The notes under the pieces are model-generated. The model did no database searches, was not told the DNA's origin, and worked only from the letters and a program-made list of their open reading frames with translations. Of a stretch of 64,000 nt of DNA, positions 16,985-26,800 are shown one piece after another. The position numbers and the translations under genes are program-made. Source of the DNA: Flavobacteriales bacterium (GTDB taxonomy: Bacteria; Bacteroidota; Bacteroidia; Flavobacteriales_C; GCA-002722245); NCBI GenBank assembly GCA_947444925.1, contig CANFBW010000003.1:1-64000 (forward strand), read 5' to 3'. Positions within the stretch are counted from its first letter, which is position 1. Each line of letters starts with the position of its first letter.

Positions 16985-18544
16985 ATGGTAAGGTACAATA
17001 ATCTTATTGAAGAATTGGAGTTGAAATGCAAGGTCGATTCCATTAAATACCAAACAATACAATTATGGCCGTTAATAAGAATCATGTTGTTTTATCATGG
17101 TTATATTGAGAGCGGAAATTCAGAGAACAATCGAGTCATTATTAGTCGTAAAAGTTTTAAGTCGCGAATTGGTGATGTGATTTGGGCACTTAATAATTAT
17201 ACCGACCATGTGAAATTATTCTATGCTTTGCGTCGCAAAGAAAATCAAATATCGTTGAAGGATTCCAACGGAAATGATTCAGATAAATCAGCCCATTTTC
17301 TTTTTTTTTACTTGCAGTCCCACCGACGTCAAGTGATCGATGGTCAATTTTCAAATATTTTTCTTGATCCACTTAAAGAGTTAATTCAGAAGAAGAGAAG
17401 CGTAATTTCTTTGGAATTAGGAGCTGATTTGGATCACTTTAATTTCCCCAGGTATGGAAGAAGTTGTTTGGTGGGAAGTGTGTTTCAGAAAGCGGAAATA
17501 CGTATCGCAAGAAAACGAGTGTGGCATAATTTCAGCTCTGTTTTTGGGCTGCAAAAAAAAAGTGAAGTAGAGGGCTTCAACGATTTCAAAGAGTCGCTTC
17601 CCGAAAGTTTGCAAAATGATCTTTTTTTTGATTCAAGTATCCTAGTAAAAGAAGCGGAGATAGTTTTCGAATACCAAAAAGTGTTTGAACGCCTACTCAA
17701 GCGATACAAAACAAAGGTTGCGGTTCAAGCCTGTTTTTATCATCAATATGGAATAGCTTTAAATTTGGCCTGTGCAAAATTGAATATCAACAGTGTAGAT
17801 GTTCAGCATGGTGTATTGGAACCATTGGCCTATGGCGGGTATTGCGAAAATGGAGGGCGGAAGTTTAAAATGTTGCCCAAATATTTTTGGCTATGGGAAA
17901 AAGATTCTTGCGAGCTAATATATAAGTCGACTGGGGATGAAAACAGGGCCGTGCTGGGAGGGAATTTGTGGATGAATCGAAATTTGAAACACCACGATTT
18001 CTATTTGCCGGAAGCACAGGAATTGATCACACTGAAATCAAAGTATACTAAAGCTGTGTTGTATTCTCTGCAAACGGCGCCTGCTTCGGTAATTCCTGAT
18101 TTTATTTACGATGCAGTAGGAAAAGACAAAAGGGTTTTATGGTTGTTTAGGCTGCATCCAAGATCCTCTAATCAAGATATAGATCGAATTAAATTTTTGT
18201 TTTTGAGTCGAGGTTTTGAAAATATTGACATACACTTTGCTACACGATTATCATTACCTTTTCTGTTAGAGCAAATAGATGTTCATGTGACTCGCTTTTC
18301 TGCCATTGTTTTTGATGCGGCTACAATCAATAAACCAACAATTTTCGTTGATTCTTATGCATTTGAATTATATTCAACAGCTTATACCACATTGTGGAAT
18401 TCAGGTATAGTTAGTTTAGCCTTAAATGACAGATCATTAATAGATGCCCTGCAGAAGTACTTTTTGAACTCTGCAAATTATGATTTGAAAGGATATTTTG
18501 GCAATCACAATTTTGAGGAAAGCATCGGGCGACTTGAAAGCTAA
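16985..18544 (+). CDS. QHG/HP-motif protein, candidate nonulosonic acid transferase (copy B)
   Basis: A 519-residue soluble protein paralogous to the one at 11177. Common features are 'QLWPLIRI' near residue 26, 'NSVDVQHGVLE' (QHG near 272), 'PKYFWLWEKD', 'FRLHPRSSNQ' (HP near 389) and 'HVTRFSAIVFDAAT' (near 436). Outside these blocks the copies have drifted far, suggesting different acceptors or donors. The HP motif and a serine about 47 residues later recall GT-B CMP-sialyltransferases, but the family is not one I recognise with certainty. Coupling to wbuX copy 2 (4-base gap) supports a role in adding the amidinated sugar. No membrane segment is visible. Confidence 0.6.
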   Translation: MVRYNNLIEELELKCKVDSIKYQTIQLWPLIRIMLFYHGYIESGNSENNRVIISRKSFKSRIGDVIWALNNYTDHVKLFYALRRKENQISLKDSNGNDSDKSAHFLFFYLQSHRRQVIDGQFSNIFLDPLKELIQKKRSVISLELGADLDHFNFPRYGRSCLVGSVFQKAEIRIARKRVWHNFSSVFGLQKKSEVEGFNDFKESLPESLQNDLFFDSSILVKEAEIVFEYQKVFERLLKRYKTKVAVQACFYHQYGIALNLACAKLNINSVDVQHGVLEPLAYGGYCENGGRKFKMLPKYFWLWEKDSCELIYKSTGDENRAVLGGNLWMNRNLKHHDFYLPEAQELITLKSKYTKAVLYSLQTAPASVIPDFIYDAVGKDKRVLWLFRLHPRSSNQDIDRIKFLFLSRGFENIDIHFATRLSLPFLLEQIDVHVTRFSAIVFDAATINKPTIFVDSYAFELYSTAYTTLWNSGIVSLALNDRSLIDALQKYFLNSANYDLKGYFGNHNFEESIGRLES

Positions 18545-18545
18545 C

Positions 18546-18710
18546 TTAATTTGGCATATCCTCGCTTTTTGACTTGACAATATTTGTTTTAATTTTATTG
18601 TAATTGATGTGTGCTCTTGTCAACGGTCAAAATAAAATGTCTTTGTATTGCAGCGATTTAACATCGAATTTTTTTTCAAGTTCTTCGGAAATATCGTTGT
18701 AAAAGTGCAT
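18546..18710 (-). pseudogene. remnant of a third QHG/HP-family gene
   Basis: On the minus strand an ATG at 18710 opens a frame reading 'MHFYNDISEELEKKF', 'DVKSLQYKDILF', stop, 'PLTRAH'. Aligned without gaps to the N-terminus of copy B ('MVRYNNLIEELELKC...QLWPLIR'), 12 of the first 27 residues are identical. The in-frame TGA (18627-18629) falls exactly where copy B has a Trp codon, and the P-L-x-R after it is conserved. The frame stops again at 18546. This is the decayed start of a third family member, 50 bases downstream of wzt on the same strand, with the rest deleted. Confidence 0.75.
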
Positions 18711-18760
18711 AGCTAGCTTCAATAAATTAGATGAAAATGGACAACATTAAGTGTGTCACA

Positions 18761-20041
18761 CTACTTCAGTTCCCAAATAATTGCAGGAGCAACGATTGCC
18801 TCGCTTCTGTAAAGTTGCTTAACACTTCTAACAGTAATAGAGTCAATGATTTCAAAACTTAAAATATTGTTGTGTTCCTGAATTAGCGGATTGAATCTAT
18901 TACACATATATACATCTATGCGGTATTTCCCTGGTTTAAATAGATGAGAAGGGAAATCGAAATTAAATCCGTGATCACCCACACCCAAAGTACCGCTCAT
19001 ATAGCCTTCAGAAAAATCTTCGTCGGTGGTTACAAACAAGGTTATTTCGTCATGATTGACAACGCGGAAATTGATGTAATAGTTGGGTTGTTGTTTTGTG
19101 ATGCGCATTTTTAATTCAACATGAATTTTTTCTGTTGATTCAAAATAGGTGGCTATTTCGCGATTGCTGTTTTTAATCGACAATTCCAGCAATTGGAAAG
19201 GAAGTTCGTTTTTTGGCGCCAGTTGAATGTGCCCCAAATCACCTTCTCTTGCCTCGTTGTTGTTTTTATAAACTTCGATGATTTCGTCCACTGTGCCGTC
19301 GGCAATTTTTTCTCCTTTTTTAAGTAAAATAGCGCGGTTGCACAACTGTTTGATTGCAGCCATATTGTGGCTCACAAATAAAATGGTTTTTCCGCCTTGG
19401 GCAACATCCTGCATTTTTCCTATACATTTGTTTTGGAATTCATAGTCACCAACAGCCAAGACTTCATCAATAATCAAAATTTCTGGGTCGAGATGCGCCG
19501 CTACAGAAAACGCAAGGCGCACTCTCATTCCGCTGGAATAACGCTTGACAGGAGTGTCAATGAATTTTCGTACACCAGAAAACTCAATGATTTCCTCCAT
19601 CTTTTGGTTGATCTCTTTTCGAGTCATTCCTAAGATGGTACCATTCAAAAAAATGTTTTCTCTACCAGTTAAATCCGGATGAAATCCAGTTCCAACTTCT
19701 AATAAACTAGCGACTCTTCCGTTGATTGTAACCTCGCCATTTGTTGGTTCCGTGATTCTTGACAGAACTTTGAGTAAAGTGCTTTTTCCAGCTCCGTTCA
19801 TTCCAATGATGCCGAGCGCCTCTCCTTTTTTTACTTCAAAATCAATGTCTTTCAGTGCCCAAAACACATCGTCACCTTCGTCATTAAAGGAACTCAAGTT
19901 TTTTAGTTTCTTAAAGCTTTTAAATGGCGATTTTAAAAAGGCTGCCAATGAAGAGGCGAGACTGTCGTGCATCTCTTCTTTTAAGCCGATGCGGTAACGC
20001 TTCGATAAACCCTCTACTTTTATGACTGTTTCGTTTTTCAT
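18761..20041 (-). CDS. wzt: polysaccharide ABC exporter, ATP-binding protein with C-terminal domain
   Basis: The ATPase of an O-antigen or capsule ABC exporter. 'VIKVEGLSKRYRIGL' begins the nucleotide-binding domain. Walker A is 'GMNGAGKSTLLK' near residue 80, the signature is 'KRYSSGMRVRLAFSVA', Walker B 'EILIIDEVLAVGD', and the switch His is in 'FVSHNMAAI'. From about residue 265 there is a beta-rich extra domain of about 160 residues, as in Wzt proteins that recognise the finished, end-modified glycan. It starts 1 base downstream of the wzm stop. The presence of this pair, with no flippase or polymerase seen, points to ABC-dependent export. Confidence 0.93.
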   Translation of the reverse strand: MKNETVIKVEGLSKRYRIGLKEEMHDSLASSLAAFLKSPFKSFKKLKNLSSFNDEGDDVFWALKDIDFEVKKGEALGIIGMNGAGKSTLLKVLSRITEPTNGEVTINGRVASLLEVGTGFHPDLTGRENIFLNGTILGMTRKEINQKMEEIIEFSGVRKFIDTPVKRYSSGMRVRLAFSVAAHLDPEILIIDEVLAVGDYEFQNKCIGKMQDVAQGGKTILFVSHNMAAIKQLCNRAILLKKGEKIADGTVDEIIEVYKNNNEAREGDLGHIQLAPKNELPFQLLELSIKNSNREIATYFESTEKIHVELKMRITKQQPNYYINFRVVNHDEITLFVTTDEDFSEGYMSGTLGVGDHGFNFDFPSHLFKPGKYRIDVYMCNRFNPLIQEHNNILSFEIIDSITVRSVKQLYRSEAIVAPAIIWELK

Positions 20042-20042
20042 T

Positions 20043-20951
20043 TTAGGCTACATCAGCAAATATACTTTCCTTACTTCTGAAAAAATAAATACCTGAAACA
20101 AGTATAAGCAAAGACATAATTGTTCCGTTCAAGATAAGGTCCCATGGCATATTTGGGTAAGCTTTACCACCGATTAATGCAGTCCTGAAACCTTCAATGA
20201 CTCCAACCAAAGGAAAAAAGCTGTATATTTTCTCGAAGTAATTGGCAATGCCGTCAATGCCGCTCCACGATTCAATTCCCTGAGTGATGCCCTTTAATCT
20301 AGAGAAAGGCCAAACGATAGGCGCCATGTACATCATGAATTGGGCTAGAAAAGTAACAATTTGATTTAAATCTCTATACTGAATGGCTAATGCTGAAAAC
20401 CAAAGAGAAATACCAAATGAAAACATAATAAGAATCAATATCAGTAAGGGAAGGAAAAGTATATTTCCATTGATTTCAACGCTTCCGGGTTGTGTTTGGT
20501 AGTAGTAAAACAACATAAAACCCAAAACCACCATTGCAATTCCAAAATCTACCAACTTTGCAATAATGGGCACAAGAGGAATGATCAATCTAGGGAAGTA
20601 TACCTTGGTAATGAATGATTCATTACTGATTAAGCTAGAAGTAGAGGCTGTCAGTGCAGAAGAAAAGTAAGTGAATGGAACTAGCGCCACAAAGTTAAAG
20701 ACCATGTACGGCACAGAATCATCGTCCATTTGTACCTTAGCAATATAGGTGAACAAAAACGTGAAAATGATCATTTGTACCATAGGTTTGATTACCGCCC
20801 AACCAAAGCCAATTACACTTTGTTTGTAAACAACCTGTACATCTCTTTTAATTAATGTGAAAAGCAAATCTCTGAATTTGAATAATTCTAAGAAATCTTG
20901 CTTGCTAAAAAGTTGCCAGGAAAGTCGTTTTTTTATTTTTAGTTCACTCAT
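20043..20951 (-). CDS. wzm: polysaccharide ABC exporter, permease
   Basis: A 302-residue ABC-2 type inner-membrane permease with about six hydrophobic segments. The amphipathic start 'LELFKFRDLLFTLIKRDVQ' and 'YKQSVIGFGWAVIKPMVQM' are typical of Wzm/TagG proteins. 'GISLWFSALAIQYRDLNQI' and 'YMAPIVWPFSRL' follow in the usual places. It forms the membrane channel for the polysaccharide with Wzt, whose gene follows directly. It is preceded 11 bases upstream by fcl on the same strand, so gmd-fcl-wzm-wzt look like one transcription unit. Confidence 0.93.
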   Translation of the reverse strand: MSELKIKKRLSWQLFSKQDFLELFKFRDLLFTLIKRDVQVVYKQSVIGFGWAVIKPMVQMIIFTFLFTYIAKVQMDDDSVPYMVFNFVALVPFTYFSSALTASTSSLISNESFITKVYFPRLIIPLVPIIAKLVDFGIAMVVLGFMLFYYYQTQPGSVEINGNILFLPLLILILIMFSFGISLWFSALAIQYRDLNQIVTFLAQFMMYMAPIVWPFSRLKGITQGIESWSGIDGIANYFEKIYSFFPLVGVIEGFRTALIGGKAYPNMPWDLILNGTIMSLLILVSGIYFFRSKESIFADVA

Positions 20952-20962
20952 TTTGGCTGCAA

Positions 20963-21910
20963 CTATCGTAACGTAATGGCTTCTGTTTTATCAACAAACA
21001 CGGTTTTATATACCGACTCTATCCCCGTTGCAAGAGTTGTTTTTGGAGACCAGCCCATGCTGTTTAAATAACTGCTGTCCATTAACTTTTTCATCGTTCC
21101 ATCTGGTTTTGAGGTATTGAAAACAATTTCTCCTTGATAGCCAGAGGTCTTTTTAACCATTTCGGCCAGTTCTCCAATGCTAACGTCTGAGCCAAATCCA
21201 ACGTTGACAATTTGTAAATCGCTGTAATTTTGCATCAAAAACAAACAGGCGTCCGCCAAGTCATCCACATGCAGGAATTCTCGACGAGGCTGACCAGTGC
21301 CCCACACTTCAACTTGTGGGATTTGTTTTTCTTTTGCTTCGTAAAATTTTCTAAGAATAGCAGGAAGAACGTGGGAATTGTTGAGGTCGTAGTTGTCGTT
21401 GGGACCGTATAAATTTGTAGGCATTGCAGAAATGAAATTGCAGCCGTATTGTCTTTTGTAATTTTCACACATTTTCAAACCAGCAATCTTAGCAATCGCA
21501 TAAGGTTCATTGGTTTCTTCTAAAACACTTGTCAGTAGGTAATCTTCTTTAATAGGTTGCGGTGCGTTTTTGGGGTAAATGCAAGAGGAGCCTAAAAACA
21601 ATAGTTTTTTGACACTGTTCAAATGTGATTGGTGAATCACATTGCATTCCATCATCAGGTTTTGATAGATGAAATCAGCTCTGAACACGTTGTTTGCATG
21701 TATTCCACCAACTTTTGCTGCAGCCAAAAATACGTATTCAGGTTTTTCAGTACTGAAAAAATCTGCGACTGCTTGTTGATTCGTCAAATCAAGTTCAGAA
21801 GAAGTACGTGTAATAATATTGTTGAATCCTTCGCTATTGAGCTTTCTCACTAACGCTGATCCAACCATTCCGCGATGGCCGGCCACATATATTTTACTGT
21901 TCTTGTCCAT
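20963..21910 (-). CDS. fcl: GDP-L-fucose synthase
   Basis: An extended SDR enzyme of 315 residues that epimerises and reduces GDP-4-keto-6-deoxymannose to GDP-L-fucose with NADPH. 'KIYVAGHRGMVGSALVRKL' is the dinucleotide-binding start, 'FLGSSCIYPKNAPQP' and the catalytic 'YAIAKIAGLKM' carry the active-site Ser/Cys and Tyr-Lys, and 'MPTNLYGPNDNYD' and 'EFLHVDDLADACLFLM' are Fcl landmarks. The ATG at 21910 has GGAG in the end of gmd about 8 bases upstream and is preferred to a TTG at 21925. It works on the product of the gmd gene just upstream. Confidence 0.95.
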   Translation of the reverse strand: MDKNSKIYVAGHRGMVGSALVRKLNSEGFNNIITRTSSELDLTNQQAVADFFSTEKPEYVFLAAAKVGGIHANNVFRADFIYQNLMMECNVIHQSHLNSVKKLLFLGSSCIYPKNAPQPIKEDYLLTSVLEETNEPYAIAKIAGLKMCENYKRQYGCNFISAMPTNLYGPNDNYDLNNSHVLPAILRKFYEAKEKQIPQVEVWGTGQPRREFLHVDDLADACLFLMQNYSDLQIVNVGFGSDVSIGELAEMVKKTSGYQGEIVFNTSKPDGTMKKLMDSSYLNSMGWSPKTTLATGIESVYKTVFVDKTEAITLR

Positions 21911-21912
21911 GA

Positions 21913-23025
21913 TTATTCGCTCCAATTTTTGATCGTATGTCCAGCGTCTTTCAATACTTTATCTCTTGCAAACAAAGCGATGTCAGAAGCTACCATTTCC
22001 TTAACCAATTGGGCGAGATTTCTTTTGGGAGACCAACCTAGTTTTTTCTTTGCTTTTGAAGGGTCTCCAATCAAAAGTTCTACTTCAGTAGGGCGGAAAT
22101 ATCTTGGGTCGATGCTAATTACTTCTTGACCCACTTGAATCGCAGGATAGTCAATGCTGGCAGATACGACTACTCCTTTTTCATCAATGCCGCTGCCCGT
22201 AAATTCAAGTTCAATGCCGATTTCACCAAAAGCCATTCTAATAAAGTCGCGAATGGTAGTTGTAACGCCAGTTGCAATAACGAAATCCTCAGCGGTTTCT
22301 TGCTGCAACATTAGCCACATTGCCTCAATATAGTCTTGCGCGTGTCCCCAATCTCTTTTTGCATCAATGTTGCCAAGAAACATTTTTTGTTGCAAACCAA
22401 AAGCAATTCGAGCCACTGCACGTGTGATTTTTCTAGTCACAAAAGTTTCTCCTCTAAGGGGAGATTCATGGTTAAATAGGATGCCATTGCAAGCATACAT
22501 ATTGTAGGCTTCTCTATAGTTCACTGTGATCCAGTAGCCATATAATTTTGCGACTGCATATGGAGATCGAGGGTAAAAAGGTGTTGTTTCTTTTTGCGGC
22601 ACTTCTTGCACTAAGCCATACAATTCAGATGTTGATGCTTGGTAAAACTTGGTTTTTTTCTCCAAGCCTAGAATTCTGATGGCTTCCAAAATCCGCATTG
22701 TTCCCAATCCATCTACATTTGCTGAATATTCAGGCTCTTCAAAACTTACATGCACATGAGACATCGCGCCTAAGTTGTATATTTCATCAGGTTGCACCAA
22801 CTGTATAATACGAATAATGTTGGTTGAGTCCGTTAGATCACCGTAATGGTTGATGAGTTGAACGTTTTTCTCATGCAAATCTTTATACAGGTGATCGATG
22901 CGCTGGGTATTGAACAGCGATGACCGGCGCTTAATACCGTGCACCTCATAGCCTTTATTTAATAAAAACTCAGCCAAATAGGCTCCGTCTTGACCCGTGA
23001 TTCCTGTAATTAAAGCTTTTTTCAT
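21913..23025 (-). CDS. gmd: GDP-mannose 4,6-dehydratase
   Basis: A 370-residue extended SDR enzyme that makes GDP-4-keto-6-deoxy-D-mannose, the first committed step to GDP-L-fucose. Landmarks are '[19 protein letters not shown]', '[19 protein letters not shown]', '[16 protein letters not shown]', the catalytic '[12 protein letters not shown]', '[16 protein letters not shown]' and '[16 protein letters not shown]'. All are diagnostic of Gmd. It is first in the minus-strand gmd-fcl-wzm-wzt run, placing fucose (or another GDP-6-deoxy sugar) in the exported glycan. Confidence 0.97.
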   Translation of the reverse strand: MKKALITGITGQDGAYLAEFLLNKGYEVHGIKRRSSLFNTQRIDHLYKDLHEKNVQLINHYGDLTDSTNIIRIIQLVQPDEIYNLGAMSHVHVSFEEPEYSANVDGLGTMRILEAIRILGLEKKTKFYQASTSELYGLVQEVPQKETTPFYPRSPYAVAKLYGYWITVNYREAYNMYACNGILFNHESPLRGETFVTRKITRAVARIAFGLQQKMFLGNIDAKRDWGHAQDYIEAMWLMLQQETAEDFVIATGVTTTIRDFIRMAFGEIGIELEFTGSGIDEKGVVVSASIDYPAIQVGQEVISIDPRYFRPTEVELLIGDPSKAKKKLGWSPKRNLAQLVKEMVASDIALFARDKVLKDAGHTIKNWSE

Positions 23026-23150
23026 TGGCGCTGTAGAATTTGTTGCGAAGTTAGTTTTTTTATTAATATTCTCAATGATTTATTGTGCTAAAAGTCGTGT
23101 GACAATCCGCAAAAGTTTTAGTGACTAAGTACTTGTTGAGTTTAATTGGT

Positions 23151-23190
23151 AAAAACAAAAAACCCCTCGATAAATTCGAAGGGTTTTTTT
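23151..23190 (-). terminator. rho-independent terminator after rplS
   Basis: AACCCCTCGA (23161-23170) and TCGAAGGGTT (23176-23185) form a 10-bp stem with one imperfect pair and a 5-base loop. On the minus strand the imperfect pair is a G-U wobble, and the stem is followed by six T, G and five T. It lies 17 bases beyond the rplS stop. Confidence 0.85.
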
Positions 23191-23206
23191 TAATAGTTGC
23201 ATTATA

Positions 23207-23572
23207 TTATGCGCCTGCGGTAACAGGAGCTCTTCTTTCTTTGATTCTTGCTTTTTTACCAGTAAGGTCTCTTAAGTAGAACAATCTTGCTCTTCTTACT
23301 TTACCGCGTTTGTTCATTTCTATTTTTTCAATAGAAGGTGAGTAAACCGGGAAAATTCTTTCTACACCAATACCTCCAGAAACTTTTCTGATGGTAAATG
23401 TTTCAGTGATTCCTGATCCTCTTCTTTGAATAACAACGCCTTGAAAAAATTGCGTTCTTGTTTTATTGCCTTCTATAATTTTGTAGTACACAGTTATAGA
23501 ATCACCAGCAGAAAAATCAGACCATTTAGTCTCCGGCGTAAATTCTTTTGTAATCTCTTTTATGATGTCCAT
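23207..23572 (-). CDS. rplS: 50S ribosomal protein L19
   Basis: L19 sits at the 30S-50S interface and contributes to an intersubunit bridge. The 121-residue protein has the standard elements: '[20 protein letters not shown]', '[20 protein letters not shown]', '[20 protein letters not shown]' and '[20 protein letters not shown]'. The ATG at 23572 gives the usual N-terminus '[11 protein letters not shown]'; the frame is open further upstream but that extension is not L19-like. It is followed by a good terminator and is divergent from the large coiled-coil gene. Confidence 0.97.
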   Translation of the reverse strand: MDIIKEITKEFTPETKWSDFSAGDSITVYYKIIEGNKTRTQFFQGVVIQRRGSGITETFTIRKVSGGIGVERIFPVYSPSIEKIEMNKRGKVRRARLFYLRDLTGKKARIKERRAPVTAGA

Positions 23573-23831
23573 CGTTATAAAATTTATGTCCCTAAAAAAT
23601 AGGGAGTGCAATATTAAGCAAAAAAAATTAAAACACAAGAAGGAATATTTTGATTTTCACTATTGAAAGTGAATAAAATAGTTTTTTTATTACCCAAAAG
23701 CACTAAAATATGGGTTATTTATGCATATGAAGCAAAGGTATAACCAAATTTAAAGCCCTTCGTAAAACGGCTACTTAGCGAAATAAGGCTAATATTAATA
23801 TGGAGGTCAAAAAGTCAAAATTACTACGTGA

Positions 23832-26800
23832 TTGAAGGTAGAATGTTTTAAATATAAGGCATTAATTTTTTTGCTGGGCTTGTTTTTAGCTATGCCTTTG
23901 GCAACGCGTGCGCAAACGAGTGATAGTAAATTGACTGCTTCACAATTGAAGCAGAAGTACAAGGATGAAGCAAAAGCCAAGCAAAAGCAAAGGGAGAAAG
24001 ACAATAAAGATTATGAAAAGCAGCTCCGGGAAAGAAAAAAATTGACTGAAGCACGGCAAAAACAACTGAAGTTAGAGGCGAAATTAGCAGAAGAAACAAG
24101 TAGGAAAGAACGGGAGCAAGCTTTAAAAAAGTTGCAGGAGCAAACCAAATCTGATCGTGCAGAGGAATTGCGCAAGGCAAAATTGTCAACTGAACAAGAA
24201 AAGCGCAAGGCAGAAGATGTTCGATTGGATCTACTTCAGCAGCAGAAGCATGCTAAATTGCTGGAGGTCGAAAACCTAAAACAACAAAAGATTAAGGAGC
24301 TTCAGCAGCAAAATGCGCAACGTGAGCAATTAAAACAAGAAAGAGCCAACAATGATAAGCGCAAACTTCAGTTGGAAGAAGAGAAATTAAAGAAAAGACA
24401 GCAGGAAATGGAGGCGGCTGCGTCTAGAGAAGCTGAGAAAAACAAGAAGTTTAGTGATAGTAAAAAGTCCCATCAACAAGCTATCGACGAGGCTATAAAG
24501 GCAAAATCCGTTGAAGAAGCGAAGGCAATGGCAGAGCAGAAGGCAGAGACAGACAAAAAGAAGATACATTCTAGTTTGGCCAAAGAGCAAGAAAAAGCCA
24601 AAATTAGAATGGAGCAAACTGAAGTAAATCAGAAAATTCTGGAATACAAGGAAAAGGAAAGAAAGGCGCAGGAGGATATTTTAAAGTTTAAATTGGAAGC
24701 AAAGCAACGCAGAGAGAAAGAGGAATCAGAATATAAGGCAAAGCAAGCTGAAATGGAGGCAGAGCTTGCTCGAAAACGGGAGATCGAAGTATTTAAGGCG
24801 AAAAATAAAATCAAAGAAAGTGAGTTATCGAAAAAATTTGATGAACAAAAGAATGTCATTGCAGAGCAAGAAACGATAGAACAACTCAAAAGGGCAAAGG
24901 AGCAAAGAGATAAAGACGAACTTGCTCAAGCTGAAAAAGCGGCTTTCGAAAAAAAATTGGCCGAAGTGAAAGAAAGCGGAAATATGGAGTTGCAGAAAGC
25001 GATGGAGGCATCATCTCGCGCAGAATCTAAGCTAAAAGCCGAGCGTGATAGAGACGAAGCCCTTGTCAGAAAAATTGAAGACAAGCGCAAGGAGTCAATG
25101 CTCAAGGTAGACGAAGCTAAAAGGCGCAAAACTGAAAAGACCTTGGAGCGAGAAGGTGCAGGTGAAGAGAAAGAAGAGAAAAAATTGGAACAAGAAGAAA
25201 TTAGAGACAAGAAAAAGGCGGATTTTGAAAAAAGAAAATTAGAAATTCAGGCTGAACGCAACAAAGAATTGGAAGATAGAAAAAAGGCTAAAGAGGCCGA
25301 TAAAGTGCAGAAGGCATTGGCTTCCGCAGAGAGGGCCGAACAAATTAAAAAGGAAACTGCCGATTTGTTGAAGTTGGAAGAAGAGGCCAAAAGTTTAAAA
25401 ATACAGGCAGAGCAGACGCGCAAAGAGGAATTAAAGAAAAGAAAACTGTTGCAGCAAAAAGCAGCAGAAGACGCTGCCCAAAAGAAGATTGATGAAAAGG
25501 AGCAAATGATTAAAGATGACATCACGTCGGGTAAAAAGACAGCGGAGCAATCTTTTAAATCGCGGAAGGATGAGGAAAAAAAGAATGCAGCAAGCGAAAA
25601 GCAGAAGGATGGTTTAAAAGAAAGTCAAGAAGATTTGAAGTTGCGTCGACAAATCGAAAAACGAATGGACGATGAAAAAAAGGCTCAAGCAAAGCAGAAA
25701 GAAAAAGAGATGATGGAGGCCAAATATGCTGAGAAGAAAAAGAAGCTGAGAGAAAACATAGAAAAAATTAAGGTTGACAATGACAAGGAGTCTAAAATAG
25801 AGGGTGGGAGAACAAAGAAAGAGGAAGAACGACTGACCAAAGCGCAAAATATTCAGGCGGCTAAAGACAAAGAACTTAGGGATCGAAAAGCAATACTGGA
25901 TCAAAAGAAACTGGAGAAACAAATTGTTTTGCAAAAAATGAAGGATGAAGCTGCAAGGCTAGCAGAAGTGAAAAATGTAGCAAAGCAAGAGCGTTTGCTT
26001 CTGCAAGCAAAAGCGCGAGAAGTAAAAGCTTTACAGGAAAAAGGAAAGGCACAGCAATTTGAAAATCAAGAAAAGGCAAAAACTGAAAAGTTGGAGGCGG
26101 ATATAGCCAAGAAGGGTGAAAAGGCCATGACGCCGCAAGAACAAATCATTAAGGACAAAATCAATGCCCAAGCAAAAGAAAATGTTGCAAAAGCGAGCAA
26201 AGAAGAGTTGCGCCAAAAGAAAATTGCTGCAAAACTTGAGGCTTTAAAATTAAAGGAGCAACAATCTACCGATAAAGTGAAAAAGAAAATTGATTTGGAT
26301 GCAGCGGCTCTCGCAAATACAAAAACACTGAATTTTGAGGAGCAGGTGGTGAAAGATTACTACGATGGCAAGAAAATAGGTTTTTGGAGAAAGGCTGAAA
26401 AGGAAAAAATATTGGCTGACTATAGAAAGAAAATGGACAAAGAAATTCAGCACCAAAAAGATTCAATTGCACAAAGTTTAGAAAAACTCAAGAAAGATCA
26501 AGGTAAAGTGCAACAGGAGTCGATGAGTTCAGCGAAGGAATTGAAGAACATAGCCTCGAAACTCAAGGAATTGGAAGAACAACTTTTGGTTGAAAGGGAG
26601 GCGAAATCATTGTTGGATAAAAATTTGACAAAACTCAAAGAGTCGGTTTTAAGCGGATCGAATATCACTTTAGAGCAAAATATTTTGCAGAAACAGGCTG
26701 AAGAAAAACAGCGGGAAATTGAACGTATCGAGGATGAGCTGATTAGGCTAAGAGCGAAAGTGGTTGTGGTTAAGCGGAAGAATAAGGAACAAAGCAAGGA

